A stretch of DNA of 64,000 nucleotides from Streptomyces sp. CB02056 (GCF_001905545.1 NZ_LIPD01000023.1:124673-188672); one strand, 5' to 3'; shown: positions 1 through 8,900, counted from the stretch's first letter. Notes: generated by a model not told the origin, from the letters alone. Program-made: numbers and translations.

Positions 1-76
1 CACCACCGGCCGCTGACCCGGCCGCCCCGGCAGCGTAGCCGTCCCGCCCCACGACGCCCTCCGGCAAGGAGCCGCA

Positions 77-265
77 GTGCACGCAGACCTGGACATCGGC
101 GGCCGGCCGATCAGCAACATCCGGCTGCGCTGCGGGGACCCCCGCGAGAACTGGCGTCCCGAGCGCGGGCACCTGCCGGGGTGGGGCGTCCTGATCGAGG
201 TGCCGGCCGTCCCGGAGGGGTCCTGGACCACGTCGTCGCCGGCCGACTGGACGCCCAGACAGTGA
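77..265 (+). CDS. small hypothetical protein
   Basis: This is a 62-aa reading frame with a GTG start preceded by AAGGAG at a 5-nt spacing, which is the main support for it. The product is short, has no membrane segment and no motif that I recognise. It ends with a proline-rich tail. It sits alone at the window edge and may be the remnant of a larger gene, so its function is unknown. Confidence 0.35.
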   Translation: MHADLDIGGRPISNIRLRCGDPRENWRPERGHLPGWGVLIEVPAVPEGSWTTSSPADWTPRQ

Positions 266-575
266 TCACGGTGTAGCAGGCATGTCCCCGTCCCCGTCCT
301 ATCGCCCGGCCGCCCGATCGAGAGAAAGACCGGCCGTAACGCCCTGGTCGGCCCGGGTGGAACGGGCAAGAGTGGGTCACCTCCGCGGTCGCAACATGAA
401 GCCATCGGGCTCGATGGCGAGCGCGGCACCCGCGGCCTGGTCCGGGTAATCCTGTCGGGCACCTACGTGGTCGAGACGGCCGGGCTCTTCAGAGGAAGAG
501 CCCGGCCGTCGATGTACGGAGCGAGAAAACAAGTTCAGGACCCGACCGGGTCTATCTGCGCGAGGTGCCGCATTT
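266..575. other. gap without a supported gene
   Basis: About 310 bases follow the small edge gene. Short open frames exist on both strands, but none has a convincing ribosome binding site or a recognisable product. The base composition drops towards the lower-GC gene on the minus strand. Confidence 0.4.
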
Positions 576-1358
576 CTATCCGGCTCGCGCAACATGATCC
601 ACGACCATTCGCGTATTGATGCAGAGCATTTCGAGGATCTGAAGAGCAGGTGCCTGGCGGCCTTTTCCTAGATCAGCTTGCACCACGGCTTCCATCGAGA
701 AATTGCCAGACACTCGGGCGATCCTCCCATTGGTAATATTACGAAGAAGTAGTGCACCATCTATCCATTCCGGGGCAAATGCTTCTACTTTAGGCGGAAC
801 GGAGGCTGTGGCATCTTCTTCCGTTTCGAATTCGACTGTTTGCTGATGACTGGCAGACGACGGATCCAGAGTCGGCTTCATCTGCAAGTGATGCTTGTCG
901 CTGTTGTCGAGGTCTCGAAGCAGCAGCAATAGGTCAGATTCTTCTTTTCCGCCCCTCTGGAATGGCTGCACCTCTTCAATGGCGATCCGATACGACTCGG
1001 GCAGCACTTCGATCCGCTTCTTACCGTCCACCCATTCACTACTAGTGGCGCAGATGGGGAATTGAATCCTCTTCAATGCCCGACTCTCGGAGACTCCAGC
1101 CTGTCGCGCGATAGCGATAGAGAGATTGTCCAATGCCGCACGAAGCTGGTGAACGGCATCACCCCAATGAAGCCCCCAGTCGTCCAACGGTGGCTGCGCA
1201 TGGACCCGAAGCCTTAGCTCCCAGCTAAGGCGATCCTCCGCAATAATCGCTGATGCATCAAAAGGGTAAGCGCTTGACCAGGCCTGAATATTGGCCGCCA
1301 AGGCCTCGCCCAAATGTCTGGCGCGCTGCACTCTTCTCAACTGGTCGTCGAAATCCAT
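576..1358 (-). CDS. conserved hypothetical protein, lower GC
   Basis: A 260-aa soluble protein. I chose the ATG at 1358 because GGAGGGTGAA lies directly before it; an upstream in-frame start at 1439 lacks such a site. The segment GDAVHQLRAALDNLSIAIAR (near residue 64) and the later LRDLDNSDKHH are typical of a widespread uncharacterised family of all-alpha proteins found in many actinobacteria; I cannot name a function. The gene is visibly poorer in GC than its neighbours, uses many A/T-ending codons and stands alone, all signs of recent transfer. A HEPN-like helical fold is possible but not shown. Confidence 0.6.
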   Translation of the reverse strand: MDFDDQLRRVQRARHLGEALAANIQAWSSAYPFDASAIIAEDRLSWELRLRVHAQPPLDDWGLHWGDAVHQLRAALDNLSIAIARQAGVSESRALKRIQFPICATSSEWVDGKKRIEVLPESYRIAIEEVQPFQRGGKEESDLLLLLRDLDNSDKHHLQMKPTLDPSSASHQQTVEFETEEDATASVPPKVEAFAPEWIDGALLLRNITNGRIARVSGNFSMEAVVQADLGKGRQAPALQILEMLCINTRMVVDHVARAG

Positions 1359-1748
1359 TTCACCCTCCACCTGCGGATTTGAAAGTTCAACCATAGCCGT
1401 AACGTAGACCCGCGTCGAGGGATTTGATGCGTCGACCATCCTTGATCAACGCATCCCCAATACATGTGCAGGTCGTCGGAACGATCCACGTTAAAGACGA
1501 GATGATCGAAGCCGGTCAAGGCCTAGAAACGATCCGCCGCAAGTGCGGGCCCGAGAACCAGTCCACCAAGCATCACGCCCGCAACCACCTGGCCCCGTAC
1601 AGGAACGGTCCCCGCTCGGCCCGGCCCACCTGCCGATGACCCTCAGCGGTGCCGCGTGACCAGGACCGCTCCACTACCCGCCCGCCGACCGCTACCGTCA
1701 ACCATGCCGCCCGCCACCGCGGCGACCGCCACCATCGAGGAGGACCAG
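1359..1748. other. intergenic region, decayed sequence
   Basis: This stretch holds the promoter side of the minus-strand gene and the leader of the 1749 gene. A short plus-strand frame (1424-1639) contains protein-like stretches but has no start signal. The block 1683-1797 recurs in degraded form at 12541-12640. The Shine-Dalgarno GAGGAGGA at 1737-1744 belongs to the 1749 gene. Confidence 0.4.
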
Positions 1749-2066
1749 GTGACCACCCAGCCCGACCCCCAGGACACGGCCACGCCGAGGCCGGCCACCC
1801 TGCACGAGCTGCGCACCGCGATGTCCCGCTACGGCCTGCCCGGAGACCGGGACCGGTTTGAGCGGGACCTGGCCGCCGCCCTTGACGCCTCCCCGATCGG
1901 CGACCTCGCCGCCGTCGCCGAGGTCATCGCCACCTACCGCCACCGCCTCGTCCTGCGCACCGACGAGCACGCGATGGCCTCCCTTGCCGCACCGATCGGC
2001 GGCCAGCAGTGGACCCCGGTCGCCGACGCCTTCGCCCGCGCGCGCGCCGCCGGCGGCGACCGGTGA
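1749..2066 (+). CDS. putative antitoxin of a type II toxin-antitoxin pair
   Basis: A 105-aa protein read from the GTG at 1749, which has GAGGAGGA four bases upstream; an ATG further up at 1656 has no such signal. After a disordered Pro/Thr-rich start it contains helical segments, a RYGLPGDRDRFERDLAAAL stretch and a short C-terminal tail. Its stop overlaps the start of the next gene by 4 bp (GTGA), so the two are translationally coupled. Small size, tight coupling and a RelE/ParE-like partner suggest an antitoxin, but no known DNA-binding fold is obvious. A decayed copy of its start region lies near 12.6 kb. Confidence 0.4.
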   Translation: MTTQPDPQDTATPRPATLHELRTAMSRYGLPGDRDRFERDLAAALDASPIGDLAAVAEVIATYRHRLVLRTDEHAMASLAAPIGGQQWTPVADAFARARAAGGDR

Positions 2067-2362
2067 CCGACCAACCCGAACAGCAGCCGGCTCCGCTGCA
2101 CGTCTTCCTCTCCGACGCCGCCGAGCACACGCTCGCCGCGCTGCGTCCCGGCGAGCTGGACGTGGTCGAGAAGCTCGTCGAGCGCCTGGCGGTGTTCCCG
2201 AGGCTCGGGATCCCGGTGCCCGGCGGCACCGACCCCGAGGTCGACGACTACACCGCCCGCACCGACCCGGCCTCCGACTCCGGCGACCGCATCAGCGTCG
2301 TCTACCGCCTGCACGAGGGCATGAAGGCGATCTTCGTGACGTGGATCATCGCCGGGCCCTGA
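2063..2362 (+). CDS. putative RelE/ParE-like toxin
   Basis: A 99-aa protein whose GTG start overlaps the preceding stop codon. The layout resembles the RelE/ParE fold: an N-terminal helix (SDAAEHTLAALRPGELDVVE), a middle segment with a PRLGIPVP turn, and C-terminal strands containing RISVVYRLHEGMKAIFVTWI. RelE-type toxins cleave mRNA at the ribosome and ParE-type toxins act on gyrase; which would apply here cannot be read from the sequence. Coupling to a small upstream partner is the normal antitoxin-toxin order. The usual basic catalytic residues are not clear, so this is a fold-level guess. Confidence 0.4.
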   Translation: MTDQPEQQPAPLHVFLSDAAEHTLAALRPGELDVVEKLVERLAVFPRLGIPVPGGTDPEVDDYTARTDPASDSGDRISVVYRLHEGMKAIFVTWIIAGP

Positions 2363-2475
2363 TTCGAGGCGGCGTCAACCCGTACACGGCTCTGACCTCG
2401 CACTATCGAAGTTGTACCGGGTCCACTGTTTCAGGTACCCGAACGCAGGCAAGCATCTGTTAGGAGTCTTTGACG

Positions 2476-2509
2476 AGGGCCCGGTTCTCCAAATGGAGAG
2501 CTGGGCCCT
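2476..2509. terminator. imperfect hairpin after the toxin-like gene
   Basis: Arms 2476-2490 and 2495-2509 pair at 13 of 15 positions around an AAAT loop. It lies about 110 bp downstream of the putative toxin and could end that transcript. Confidence 0.5.
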
Positions 2510-2534
2510 GTTGCGTCTGCGGCAGGGCATGTAC

Positions 2535-2574
2535 GGCCCGCCGCACGCAACTGCCAGGGAGAGTGCGGCGGGCC
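2535..2574. terminator. GC-rich perfect hairpin
   Basis: GGCCCGCCGCAC at 2535-2546 pairs perfectly with GTGCGGCGGGCC at 2563-2574. It lies immediately before the small membrane protein gene, so it acts either as a terminator for upstream transcription or as a leader structure of that gene. Confidence 0.5.
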
Positions 2575-2601
2575 CTGACCACCCGGAAAGGTGCCCAACA
2601 C

Positions 2602-2739
2602 GTGGATACCCGAACGCTCCTCCTTCTCATCGTCGGCGCAGGCATCGTCTACCTCTGCGTGCACAACCCCGCGCTGGGAGCGGCGCTGGCGACGGCGGTG
2701 GCCGTGGTGCTGCTGCTGAACGAGATCACCAAGGAGTAG
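2602..2739 (+). CDS. small single-span membrane protein
   Basis: A 45-aa protein starting with GTG at 2602 after GGAAAGG. Residues 5-40 are almost entirely hydrophobic (TLLLLIVGAGIVYLCV followed by an Ala/Val/Leu-rich run), giving one long or two short membrane segments, and the protein ends in NEITKE. Proteins of this size and pattern are common and uncharacterised in Streptomyces plasmids and chromosomes. It stands alone between hairpins and the DUF6083 gene. Confidence 0.5.
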   Translation: MDTRTLLLLIVGAGIVYLCVHNPALGAALATAVAVVLLLNEITKE

Positions 2740-3061
2740 CGCGGCCGCTGGCCGCAGGTCTGCGAAACGGCCTGCGGCCAGCTTCCGCCAGAAGGCATGC
2801 CAGTGCCCGGCCCAGGCGGTCGGGACTTCCTCACCCTCCCCGCCGCGTACGTGGACCACGTGCTCCTGCCGCCAGGCCAGGGTCCTCGCTGCGGCATGTT
2901 CCGCTGCCGCGCCTTGGCAACGGCCGCGCGAGACCGTGTCGGAGGCGTACGCGGCCTCGTTGAAGCATCGGCCCGACGTGGGGCCCGGGCGCGCCAGGGC
3001 ATCTACGGGCCTGTCCATGGGCGACCAGTGCCGGTAGGTGGCGGAGCTTCGAGGTGAGCTG
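2740..3061. other. gap, possible antisense protein-like stretch
   Basis: There is no plus-strand gene with a start signal. On the minus strand, roughly 2760-3000 reads as a protein-like stretch (HVVHVRGGEGEEVPTAWAGH) without a usable start and overlapping the 2602 gene, so it may be a relic. GAGGTGA at 3050-3056 is the ribosome binding site of the 3062 gene. Confidence 0.3.
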
Positions 3062-4228
3062 ATGTCGGTTCTTGGCGAAGGCCCCGGGCCTGAGCCCGGT
3101 GGCCTGCGCAACGGGTGGATCCACCGCGGCAGCCCGTCGAAGGTCCTGCGCGCCCGTGCCGTGGGGCGCTGCAAGTGGTGCGGGAACGGGGTGGTCTGGT
3201 ACGACCGGCACGACGGCGGGCGGATTCCGCTGGCCCCGGCCAGGTTCCCCGCGCACCGGGTCCCTCCCCGATTCCGGTGGAGCGTGGACATGGGCATGGC
3301 CGCCCCCGGGGCACTGTTCGGTGACTGCTTCCTCGCACACCCCGCGATCTGTCCGGCGATCGAGCACGAGGGCCTTCCGCGGGACATCGAGGATGTCGTG
3401 CGCGTGCTGGGCGTACGGATGCGGAAGTTGCTCGACTCCGGGGAGTTCGTTCCCGCCGACCCGCCGCTGGACGAGACCGAGGTCGCCGAGCCGGAACCCG
3501 CGGCCGCGGCCGGGGCGGGTGAGCGGCACGTGATGTGTCACGGGCCGCTGCTGCGGATCTGCCCGGGGAGGATCGAGGACCTGCAGTGCGTCGCGGAGGG
3601 AGCACCCGGGCAGCGGTGCGAACGCGCGGTGTTCAGTTCTGCCGAGGGGCGCTGGACGGAAGTCGACATTCCCGAGGCGAAGGGGCGTGCGGGGAAGTCG
3701 ATCATGCTGACCTACCGCGGCAGGATGTGGGCCTGGGAGATCGACCCGCTGGACTTCCGGGAGGCCACACGATGGCTCTGGCAGAAGTGCCCCTCCCATG
3801 CGTCCGCCGCCGAGCTGCACGAGCGCGAGCTCGTGGACTTCTCCACGATCCGCCACCACGACTTCATCCTGAGGCGCCGGCCCGCCGGCTACGAGCACGC
3901 CGTCGAACGGCGGGAGAAGCCCGCTGCTGCGGGCACGTCGTCCGAGCGCACCCTGTGCGCGGGGGACGGGTGCCGCAACGGCACCATCACGCCGGTCGAC
4001 GAGGGCTGGCTGTGCTGGCGGTGCGCGCCGAAGGTGCGACGGCGCCTGGCCACCTGGGGCCGGGTGCGGAAGGAGAGGGTCCTTCCGCACCCGGTCGCGG
4101 CGGTCGAGGACCTGGCCGAGTGGACTCCGGACCTGCCCGCGGCTTTCCTCCCGCACGAGCGCAGCGAAACGGAGCGGCTGGTCTGGGACGGCGTCCACGA
4201 CGAGAACCCGGACGGTCCGCCGTTCTGA
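3062..4228 (+). CDS. DUF6083 family protein
   Basis: A 388-aa soluble protein read from ATG 3062, with GAGGTGA five bases upstream. The N-terminal part has CKWCGNGVVWYDRHDGGRIP, then FPAHRVPPRFRWSVD and HPAICPAIEH, which I recognise as the Streptomyces DUF6083 pattern: a Cys-x2-Cys zinc-type start followed by conserved Asp/Arg/His. A second Cys cluster (CAGDGC, CWRCAPKVRRR) lies near residues 300-325. The biochemical role of the family is unknown to me. The gene converges on the helicase-nuclease gene across a shared terminator. Confidence 0.6.
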   Translation: MSVLGEGPGPEPGGLRNGWIHRGSPSKVLRARAVGRCKWCGNGVVWYDRHDGGRIPLAPARFPAHRVPPRFRWSVDMGMAAPGALFGDCFLAHPAICPAIEHEGLPRDIEDVVRVLGVRMRKLLDSGEFVPADPPLDETEVAEPEPAAAAGAGERHVMCHGPLLRICPGRIEDLQCVAEGAPGQRCERAVFSSAEGRWTEVDIPEAKGRAGKSIMLTYRGRMWAWEIDPLDFREATRWLWQKCPSHASAAELHERELVDFSTIRHHDFILRRRPAGYEHAVERREKPAAAGTSSERTLCAGDGCRNGTITPVDEGWLCWRCAPKVRRRLATWGRVRKERVLPHPVAAVEDLAEWTPDLPAAFLPHERSETERLVWDGVHDENPDGPPF

Positions 4229-4271
4229 TCCTCCGCCTGCCGAGACGGCCTGGCGCCTGGCCGGGGCAAAC

Positions 4272-4314
4272 CCGTCGGGTGGGGCATCCCCTGGGAACCG
4301 CCCCCACCCGACGG
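4272..4314. terminator. bidirectional terminator between convergent genes
   Basis: CCGTCGGGTGGGGC at 4272-4285 pairs with the complementary arm at 4300-4314 (one bulged base, 14-nt loop). It sits midway between the ends of the DUF6083 gene and the convergent helicase gene. Confidence 0.75.
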
Positions 4315-4344
4315 TCTGTGGGCTGATGCCCTGCCGACGGGGTG

Positions 4345-6750
4345 TCAGCCCGCGGCCCTGGCCGCTGCCCGCAGGTGCGTGCGCAGCTGGCCGCGCAGAC
4401 GGCCCAGGCTGGTCTTGGTGCCGAGGCGGGAGAGGAACTCGTCCGCGCCCCAGACCACCAGGTGGCCCTGGCGGGCGAGGTAGAGGCCGACCTGGTCGAT
4501 GCCGTAGTCGTCGTCGTAGTCGAGCAGGAGGTAGCCGGCGAGCTGGTAGATCTCGTCCCGGCCGAGCCGCTGGGGACGGGTGCTGGCCTTGCAGTCCAGG
4601 AGCAGGCCGTCGAGGATGAAGTCGGCGTCGGCGCCGCCGATGTCCGCGCTGCCCGCGAAGCCCGGGCCGCAGACCCGGTCCTCGGAGGGCAGCGAGCGGA
4701 ACGCCTTGAACGGTTCTTCGGCGAGTTCCATCTGCCGTCGGAGGTCTTCGACGACGTACGGCGGGACGTCGGCGCACAGCTGGTCGAGGGTCGTCGCCCC
4801 GGTGGCGCCTGCCAGCGGGTTGTGCCGGCGGAACTGCCCGCTGCGGAAGACGTCCTCGAAGTGCGCGGCGACGAAGCACAGCCGGCTCAGCTGTTCGTCG
4901 TCGAGCGCGGCGGGCCGGGCGAGGTACTCGTCCACCGTGGCCAGCAGCTCCAGCCCGGCGACGTGCAGGGCCATGCGGGCGTCGTCCGCGGGCGCTCCCA
5001 CGTGCCGTTGTCCGAGGCCGGCGCCGTGGACACCCTGTACGACGGCTTCGCCCGGCGGGCGGCCCAGGGACAGCCGAAGCCGGTAGTCGACGGCGTGCCC
5101 GAGCGCCGGCCAGTCCGGGTACTGGACGTCGACGGGCTGAACCGGGTGCGGCAGGCCGGCGATGCGCCGCTGGTAGTCGGACACCACGGCGCCGCTTCCC
5201 GGCAGGTGTTCGGCCATGAACCGGGACAACGGCGACGTCGTGTACTGCAGCTGACCGGTCAGACTCAGGTGCACCATCGGGATACCGCCGATGGTGCCGT
5301 CCTTCTCCTCAACGGCCATCGCCTTCTCGTAGCCGCCCACCCAGGAAAGCCCTCGCGTGTCGAGCTGGTGGCGGGCCCGGGTGACCGCCACGTAGACGAG
5401 CCGCGCCTCGTCCAGCCGCATGGGCAGCTGCCGGCCCTCATCGGTCGCCGGCGGCGGTGCGAAGCCCTCGCCGACCCGCACGGTGTCCCACTCGCGGCCC
5501 TTGGCTTTGTGCACGGTGGAGACCGTGACCCTGGCGGCCTCCTCCGGGCTCAGGTGCGCCACGGCCTTGAGGATCAGGGGCGCCCCGTAGTCGTCGACCA
5601 GCTTGACGATCGCCTTCAGGTCCTGGCCGGCCTTGTCCTGCTCGACGTACTCCTGCACCTCGCCCCAGGAGTTGAACAGGAACAGCTCGGGGTGGCTGGT
5701 GCGGCGTCCCGCCTGGAGTTCGAGGGCGGCGTTCGCGATCCGCTCCAGGGCGCTGCCGCCGCCGGCCAGCGCGACCGGCACCCCGTCCTCCAGGAAGCCC
5801 AGGACCTCCTGCATCGCGTCCGCGTTGCCCCGGCACAGCACCGCGTCGGGTTCGTTCAGCGGTCCGAGCCGCGAGTCGACCGCTCCGGAACCGGTCAGGC
5901 GCAGGTCGGACTCCGCGTGCTTGAGCCACCGGTTGGCCTCCTCCGCGACCCGGGGGCCGAAGCGGAACGACTGCGTCAAGTGGAGGTGCTCGGCGGGGAA
6001 GCCCGTCATCACGTCCTTCGCCGAACGCCAGCCGTAGATCTGCTGGGCAGGGTCGCCGACGCAGATGCGCTGCGCCGTCTGGTTGAGGAAGATCTCCTCC
6101 AGTACCGGGTTGGTGTCCTGGGCCTCGTCCAGCAGGATGAAGTCCGCCGACAGCACCGGCTCGCCCATCGCCCACATCTTCATGTAGAAGTCGTGTTCGA
6201 AGCGGAGCCTGCCGTCCAGGGACTGGATGTCGTCCCACGCCTTCACCGCATAGGGCAGCAGCGTCCGGGCGGCGAAGTCCTGGCCCTGCGCGCTGAGACC
6301 GTTCAACCGGTCCATGTGCCGGGCCATCACCTGGCGGTCGGTCGTGTAGCAGAAGCGCCGCACCATGCCCATCACCAGCCGGGCCTGGTGGGCGATCGTG
6401 ATCTTGGTGCCTTCCACCATCAGGTCGCTCGTGATACCGAGCAGCCGCGCGGTCTGCTTCGCCGGGATCCGCGCGGACGACTCCAGCCGCGGCCCGTAGT
6501 TCTTCCCCACCGCCTTGAAGGCCAGCGAGTGCGCCGTCCGGCACTCCACGTTCCAGTCGAAGCGCCCTCGGGCATCGTCCGCGATGGCCCGGTTGAACGA
6601 AATGTACAAGCCACGCTTCTTCGTGGCGGAACCCATCAGCATCAGGGTCGAGGTCTTGCCCGTACCGGCACCCGCCACCAGAGCCAGATCCCGGCCGGCG
6701 ACGAACACCTCCCTCGCGGCCTGCTGCTCCTCGGTCGGTTTCATGGCCAT
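4345..6750 (-). CDS. FBH1/UvrD-like helicase fused to a PD-(D/E)XK-like nuclease domain
   Basis: An 801-aa protein. The start at 6750 follows GAGGAGGACCGC; an ATG at 6777 lies upstream without a site. SF1 helicase motifs are clear: Walker A AGAGTGKT (26-33), ISFNRAIADDA and RTAHSLAFKAVG, which resemble FBH1-type helicases, DEAQDTNPV (motif II), GDPAQQIYGWR (III), TQSFRFGPRVA (IV), STVHKAKGREWD (V) and LVYVAVTRARHQL (VI). After about residue 545 a second region begins, ending in DADFILDGLLLDCKAS and EIYQLAGYLLLDYDDDYGID. Its D...D-x-K core fits a PD-(D/E)XK nuclease. The second region resembles proteins that I believe also occur alone in Streptomyces, so this looks like a gene fusion. It is divergent from a zinc-hook SMC-like ATPase, suggesting joint work on DNA ends or foreign DNA. 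Confidence 0.75.
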   Translation of the reverse strand: MAMKPTEEQQAAREVFVAGRDLALVAGAGTGKTSTLMLMGSATKKRGLYISFNRAIADDARGRFDWNVECRTAHSLAFKAVGKNYGPRLESSARIPAKQTARLLGITSDLMVEGTKITIAHQARLVMGMVRRFCYTTDRQVMARHMDRLNGLSAQGQDFAARTLLPYAVKAWDDIQSLDGRLRFEHDFYMKMWAMGEPVLSADFILLDEAQDTNPVLEEIFLNQTAQRICVGDPAQQIYGWRSAKDVMTGFPAEHLHLTQSFRFGPRVAEEANRWLKHAESDLRLTGSGAVDSRLGPLNEPDAVLCRGNADAMQEVLGFLEDGVPVALAGGGSALERIANAALELQAGRRTSHPELFLFNSWGEVQEYVEQDKAGQDLKAIVKLVDDYGAPLILKAVAHLSPEEAARVTVSTVHKAKGREWDTVRVGEGFAPPPATDEGRQLPMRLDEARLVYVAVTRARHQLDTRGLSWVGGYEKAMAVEEKDGTIGGIPMVHLSLTGQLQYTTSPLSRFMAEHLPGSGAVVSDYQRRIAGLPHPVQPVDVQYPDWPALGHAVDYRLRLSLGRPPGEAVVQGVHGAGLGQRHVGAPADDARMALHVAGLELLATVDEYLARPAALDDEQLSRLCFVAAHFEDVFRSGQFRRHNPLAGATGATTLDQLCADVPPYVVEDLRRQMELAEEPFKAFRSLPSEDRVCGPGFAGSADIGGADADFILDGLLLDCKASTRPQRLGRDEIYQLAGYLLLDYDDDYGIDQVGLYLARQGHLVVWGADEFLSRLGTKTSLGRLRGQLRTHLRAAARAAG

Positions 6751-7067
6751 GCGGTCCTCCTCGGTGTGCGGCTTCATGTACCGCGATCACAGAGGATCAC
6801 CAGATGGAGACGCACCGTCAAGGCGATCTTCTGGGGCGTGGCCGTCTCCCTCGGTCCCGCCGTCGGCCGGGCGGTGCCGCCAGAGCCGCTCTGCCGGGCC
6901 TGCTCCCGACGGCTTCGAAGCGGGAACACCAGGGGCGCGTCGTCAACGGCTGCGACGAAGGAATCAGCCGATCCGGCGTACCACCGCCACGACTCGTGCC
7001 CTCCCGAACCGGTCCTCGTTGCCCTCCGCGACATAGGTACAGCCTCACCTGAAAGGGGGAACCCGGC
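6751..7067. promoter_or_regulatory. divergent promoter region of helicase-nuclease and SMC-like genes
   Basis: The 317 bp separate two divergently transcribed genes, so both promoters must lie here. GAAAGGGGGAA just before 7068 is the ribosome binding site of the SMC-like gene and GAGGAGG (minus strand) that of the helicase. No clear operator is visible. Confidence 0.5.
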
Positions 7068-8900
7068 ATGCGGGTCATCATGGAGGCGCAGCGGTTCGAG
7101 TTCGAGGGCCGGTGGGTTGAGCGACGGCTCGCCGCGGGCTGGGCCGCGGTGGTGGGTGAGAGCGGTGCCGGCAAGTCCACCGGGCTCGAGGCGCTCTTCC
7201 TGACCTTCGGTCCGACGCCCTGCCTGAAGGCGATGCCGGCCGCGAGGGCCTGCAGCCGCCTGGCCGTCACGATGTCGATCGGCGACTCCCGGTGGAGCAT
7301 CACCTACAAGCCGGGCGCCTCCAGCGTCGAGTTCGAGAACTCGGGCGATGCTGGTACTCCGCCGGTCCGGTTGCCCTTGGTGTCCAGGGATCCGGACAAG
7401 CCCACCGCGGGCCGGTTCCTGCTCGACCAGCTCAAGATCCCCGTCCTGCGGGGGAACGGCAGGGAACTCTCCTTCGAGCACATCCTGCCGTTTGTGTACG
7501 TGCGTCAGGCCACCGCCGGGGTCACCTACCTCGGCGGGCTGAAGCCGGAGCTGCGGGAGCTGGCCGTCAAGGCGCTGCTCGGCCTGCGCGAGGACGCCAT
7601 CGAGGCCGCCCGCACCCGTCTACGGGCGGTCCGCCGGGAGCTCGCCGCCACCCGCCGGGAGCTAGTCGGCTACGAGGCGCTGCGCGACAAGCTCGGCTTC
7701 ACCACGCCCGAGGAGCTCATCCAGCGCCGGCACCAGGCAGAGCACGACCTCGCCCAGGCCCGCGAGGCTGCCCGTGGCACCGCTGGTGAGCTCAGCGCCG
7801 CCCACGGCCGCTTGCAGGAACTGCGCGACACCGCGAGGAAGACCCATGGCGACACAGGCGCCGCGGACGAGGCCGCCGACCGCGCCGAGGAGCACCTTCG
7901 CGAGGCGCTGCGGCGCGTGGGCCAGGCCGAGGGTCGTCTCGCGGCCCTGCGCGAGCCCGCTCCCTCCGCTTGCCCGGTGTGCCGCCGCCGACTGCGTCCC
8001 GTGCCGGACGACGTCTGCCGGATGTGCAAGGAGCCCCACCCCGGACGGCGCCCGCAGGGCCCGGACCTCGCCGAGCTGCTGCGCGAGGCCGAGCAGGCTC
8101 TGGCGGCCGCACGCCGCACGTGCGATGCCCGAAGGCAGGCCGCGGCCGAGGCCCGAGGGCTTTCGGCGGCCGCGCACCGGGCGGTGCGGGAGGCTCACCG
8201 GGCGGCGGACGCCTTCGCCGACGGGGTCGTGGAACCGCTGCGGCGTGCCGCCCTAGATGCGGAGAAGCGTGTCCAGGAGCTGGCCACGCTGGCCGAGCAG
8301 CTGGCCGAACGGGTCGAGGAACTCGGCACCGTCGACGTCCAGCGGGCGGCGCTCGCACGGCTGGAGGAGGAGGCGCGCACGGCGTCGGAGGCGGTGAACG
8401 AGGCGGAGTCCGAAGCCCGCCAGCGGGTGGCCGACCTCCTGAAGCGGTGGTCGGTCCTGTTCGCCCGACGCATGGCACGCGCGGGCGGCCAGTGGCGCCA
8501 CGCGTACATCGCCGAGAGGGGTTTCACCCCGGTCGTCAACGGCGAGGCCTTCGACTCGGTATCGGTCGCCGGGGCGACCTTGGCGCTGGTCGAACTCAAC
8601 GCCCTGCTGAGCCTGAGGGACCTTGGCCAGGAGGTCCCGGGCAGCAGCGTACCCGGCCTGCTCGTCGTGGATTCCGCGCTGGTCGGACTCAGCGACACGC
8701 CTTCGGACCTCGCCGTGCGGACCTACCTCCTGGAAGCCTTCGCGGAGGCCGCGCGCGGCGAGGGACCGTTGTCCCAGGTCGTGACGGCCTCTCAGGAGCT
8801 GGTCGGGGAGGTCCCGGGTGCCCGTCGGACCGTGGTCAGCAGGACCGCCCCGTACATCCCGGAACTCGTCCTCCCGGATGCCAGGTCCGAGCCGCAGTAG
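7068..8900 (+). CDS. SMC/Rad50-type ATPase with zinc hook
   Basis: A 610-aa protein. Walker A is GESGAGKST at residues 30-38. Two long Ala/Arg/Glu-rich coiled coils (about 185-300 and 325-470) flank a Rad50-like hook, CPVCRRRLRPVPDDVCRMC, near residues 301-320. The C-terminal half of the ATPase head has a signature-like VSVAGATLALVELNALL and a Walker-B-like GLLVVDSALVGL. In this last motif a Ser replaces the usual catalytic Glu after Asp, as in some atypical SMC-like families. Rad50/SbcC-type proteins tether and process DNA ends. It is shorter than SbcC (about 1000 aa). Divergence from a helicase-nuclease gene suggests a two-part DNA repair or defence unit. Assignment to a named family is not possible from sequence alone. 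Confidence 0.7.
   Translation: MRVIMEAQRFEFEGRWVERRLAAGWAAVVGESGAGKSTGLEALFLTFGPTPCLKAMPAARACSRLAVTMSIGDSRWSITYKPGASSVEFENSGDAGTPPVRLPLVSRDPDKPTAGRFLLDQLKIPVLRGNGRELSFEHILPFVYVRQATAGVTYLGGLKPELRELAVKALLGLREDAIEAARTRLRAVRRELAATRRELVGYEALRDKLGFTTPEELIQRRHQAEHDLAQAREAARGTAGELSAAHGRLQELRDTARKTHGDTGAADEAADRAEEHLREALRRVGQAEGRLAALREPAPSACPVCRRRLRPVPDDVCRMCKEPHPGRRPQGPDLAELLREAEQALAAARRTCDARRQAAAEARGLSAAAHRAVREAHRAADAFADGVVEPLRRAALDAEKRVQELATLAEQLAERVEELGTVDVQRAALARLEEEARTASEAVNEAESEARQRVADLLKRWSVLFARRMARAGGQWRHAYIAERGFTPVVNGEAFDSVSVAGATLALVELNALLSLRDLGQEVPGSSVPGLLVVDSALVGLSDTPSDLAVRTYLLEAFAEAARGEGPLSQVVTASQELVGEVPGARRTVVSRTAPYIPELVLPDARSEPQ

Noticed and set aside
2831..4879. Long minus-strand open frame (682 codons) across the DUF6083 gene
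   Set aside because: It overlaps both the DUF6083 gene and the helicase end, and is Arg/Pro-rich with no motif, which is normal for antisense frames in 72% GC DNA.
4342..7203. Long plus-strand open frame (953 codons) opposite the helicase gene
   Set aside because: It is the antisense of a gene with clear helicase motifs; the translation is Val/Gly/Arg-rich without domains and has no binding site.
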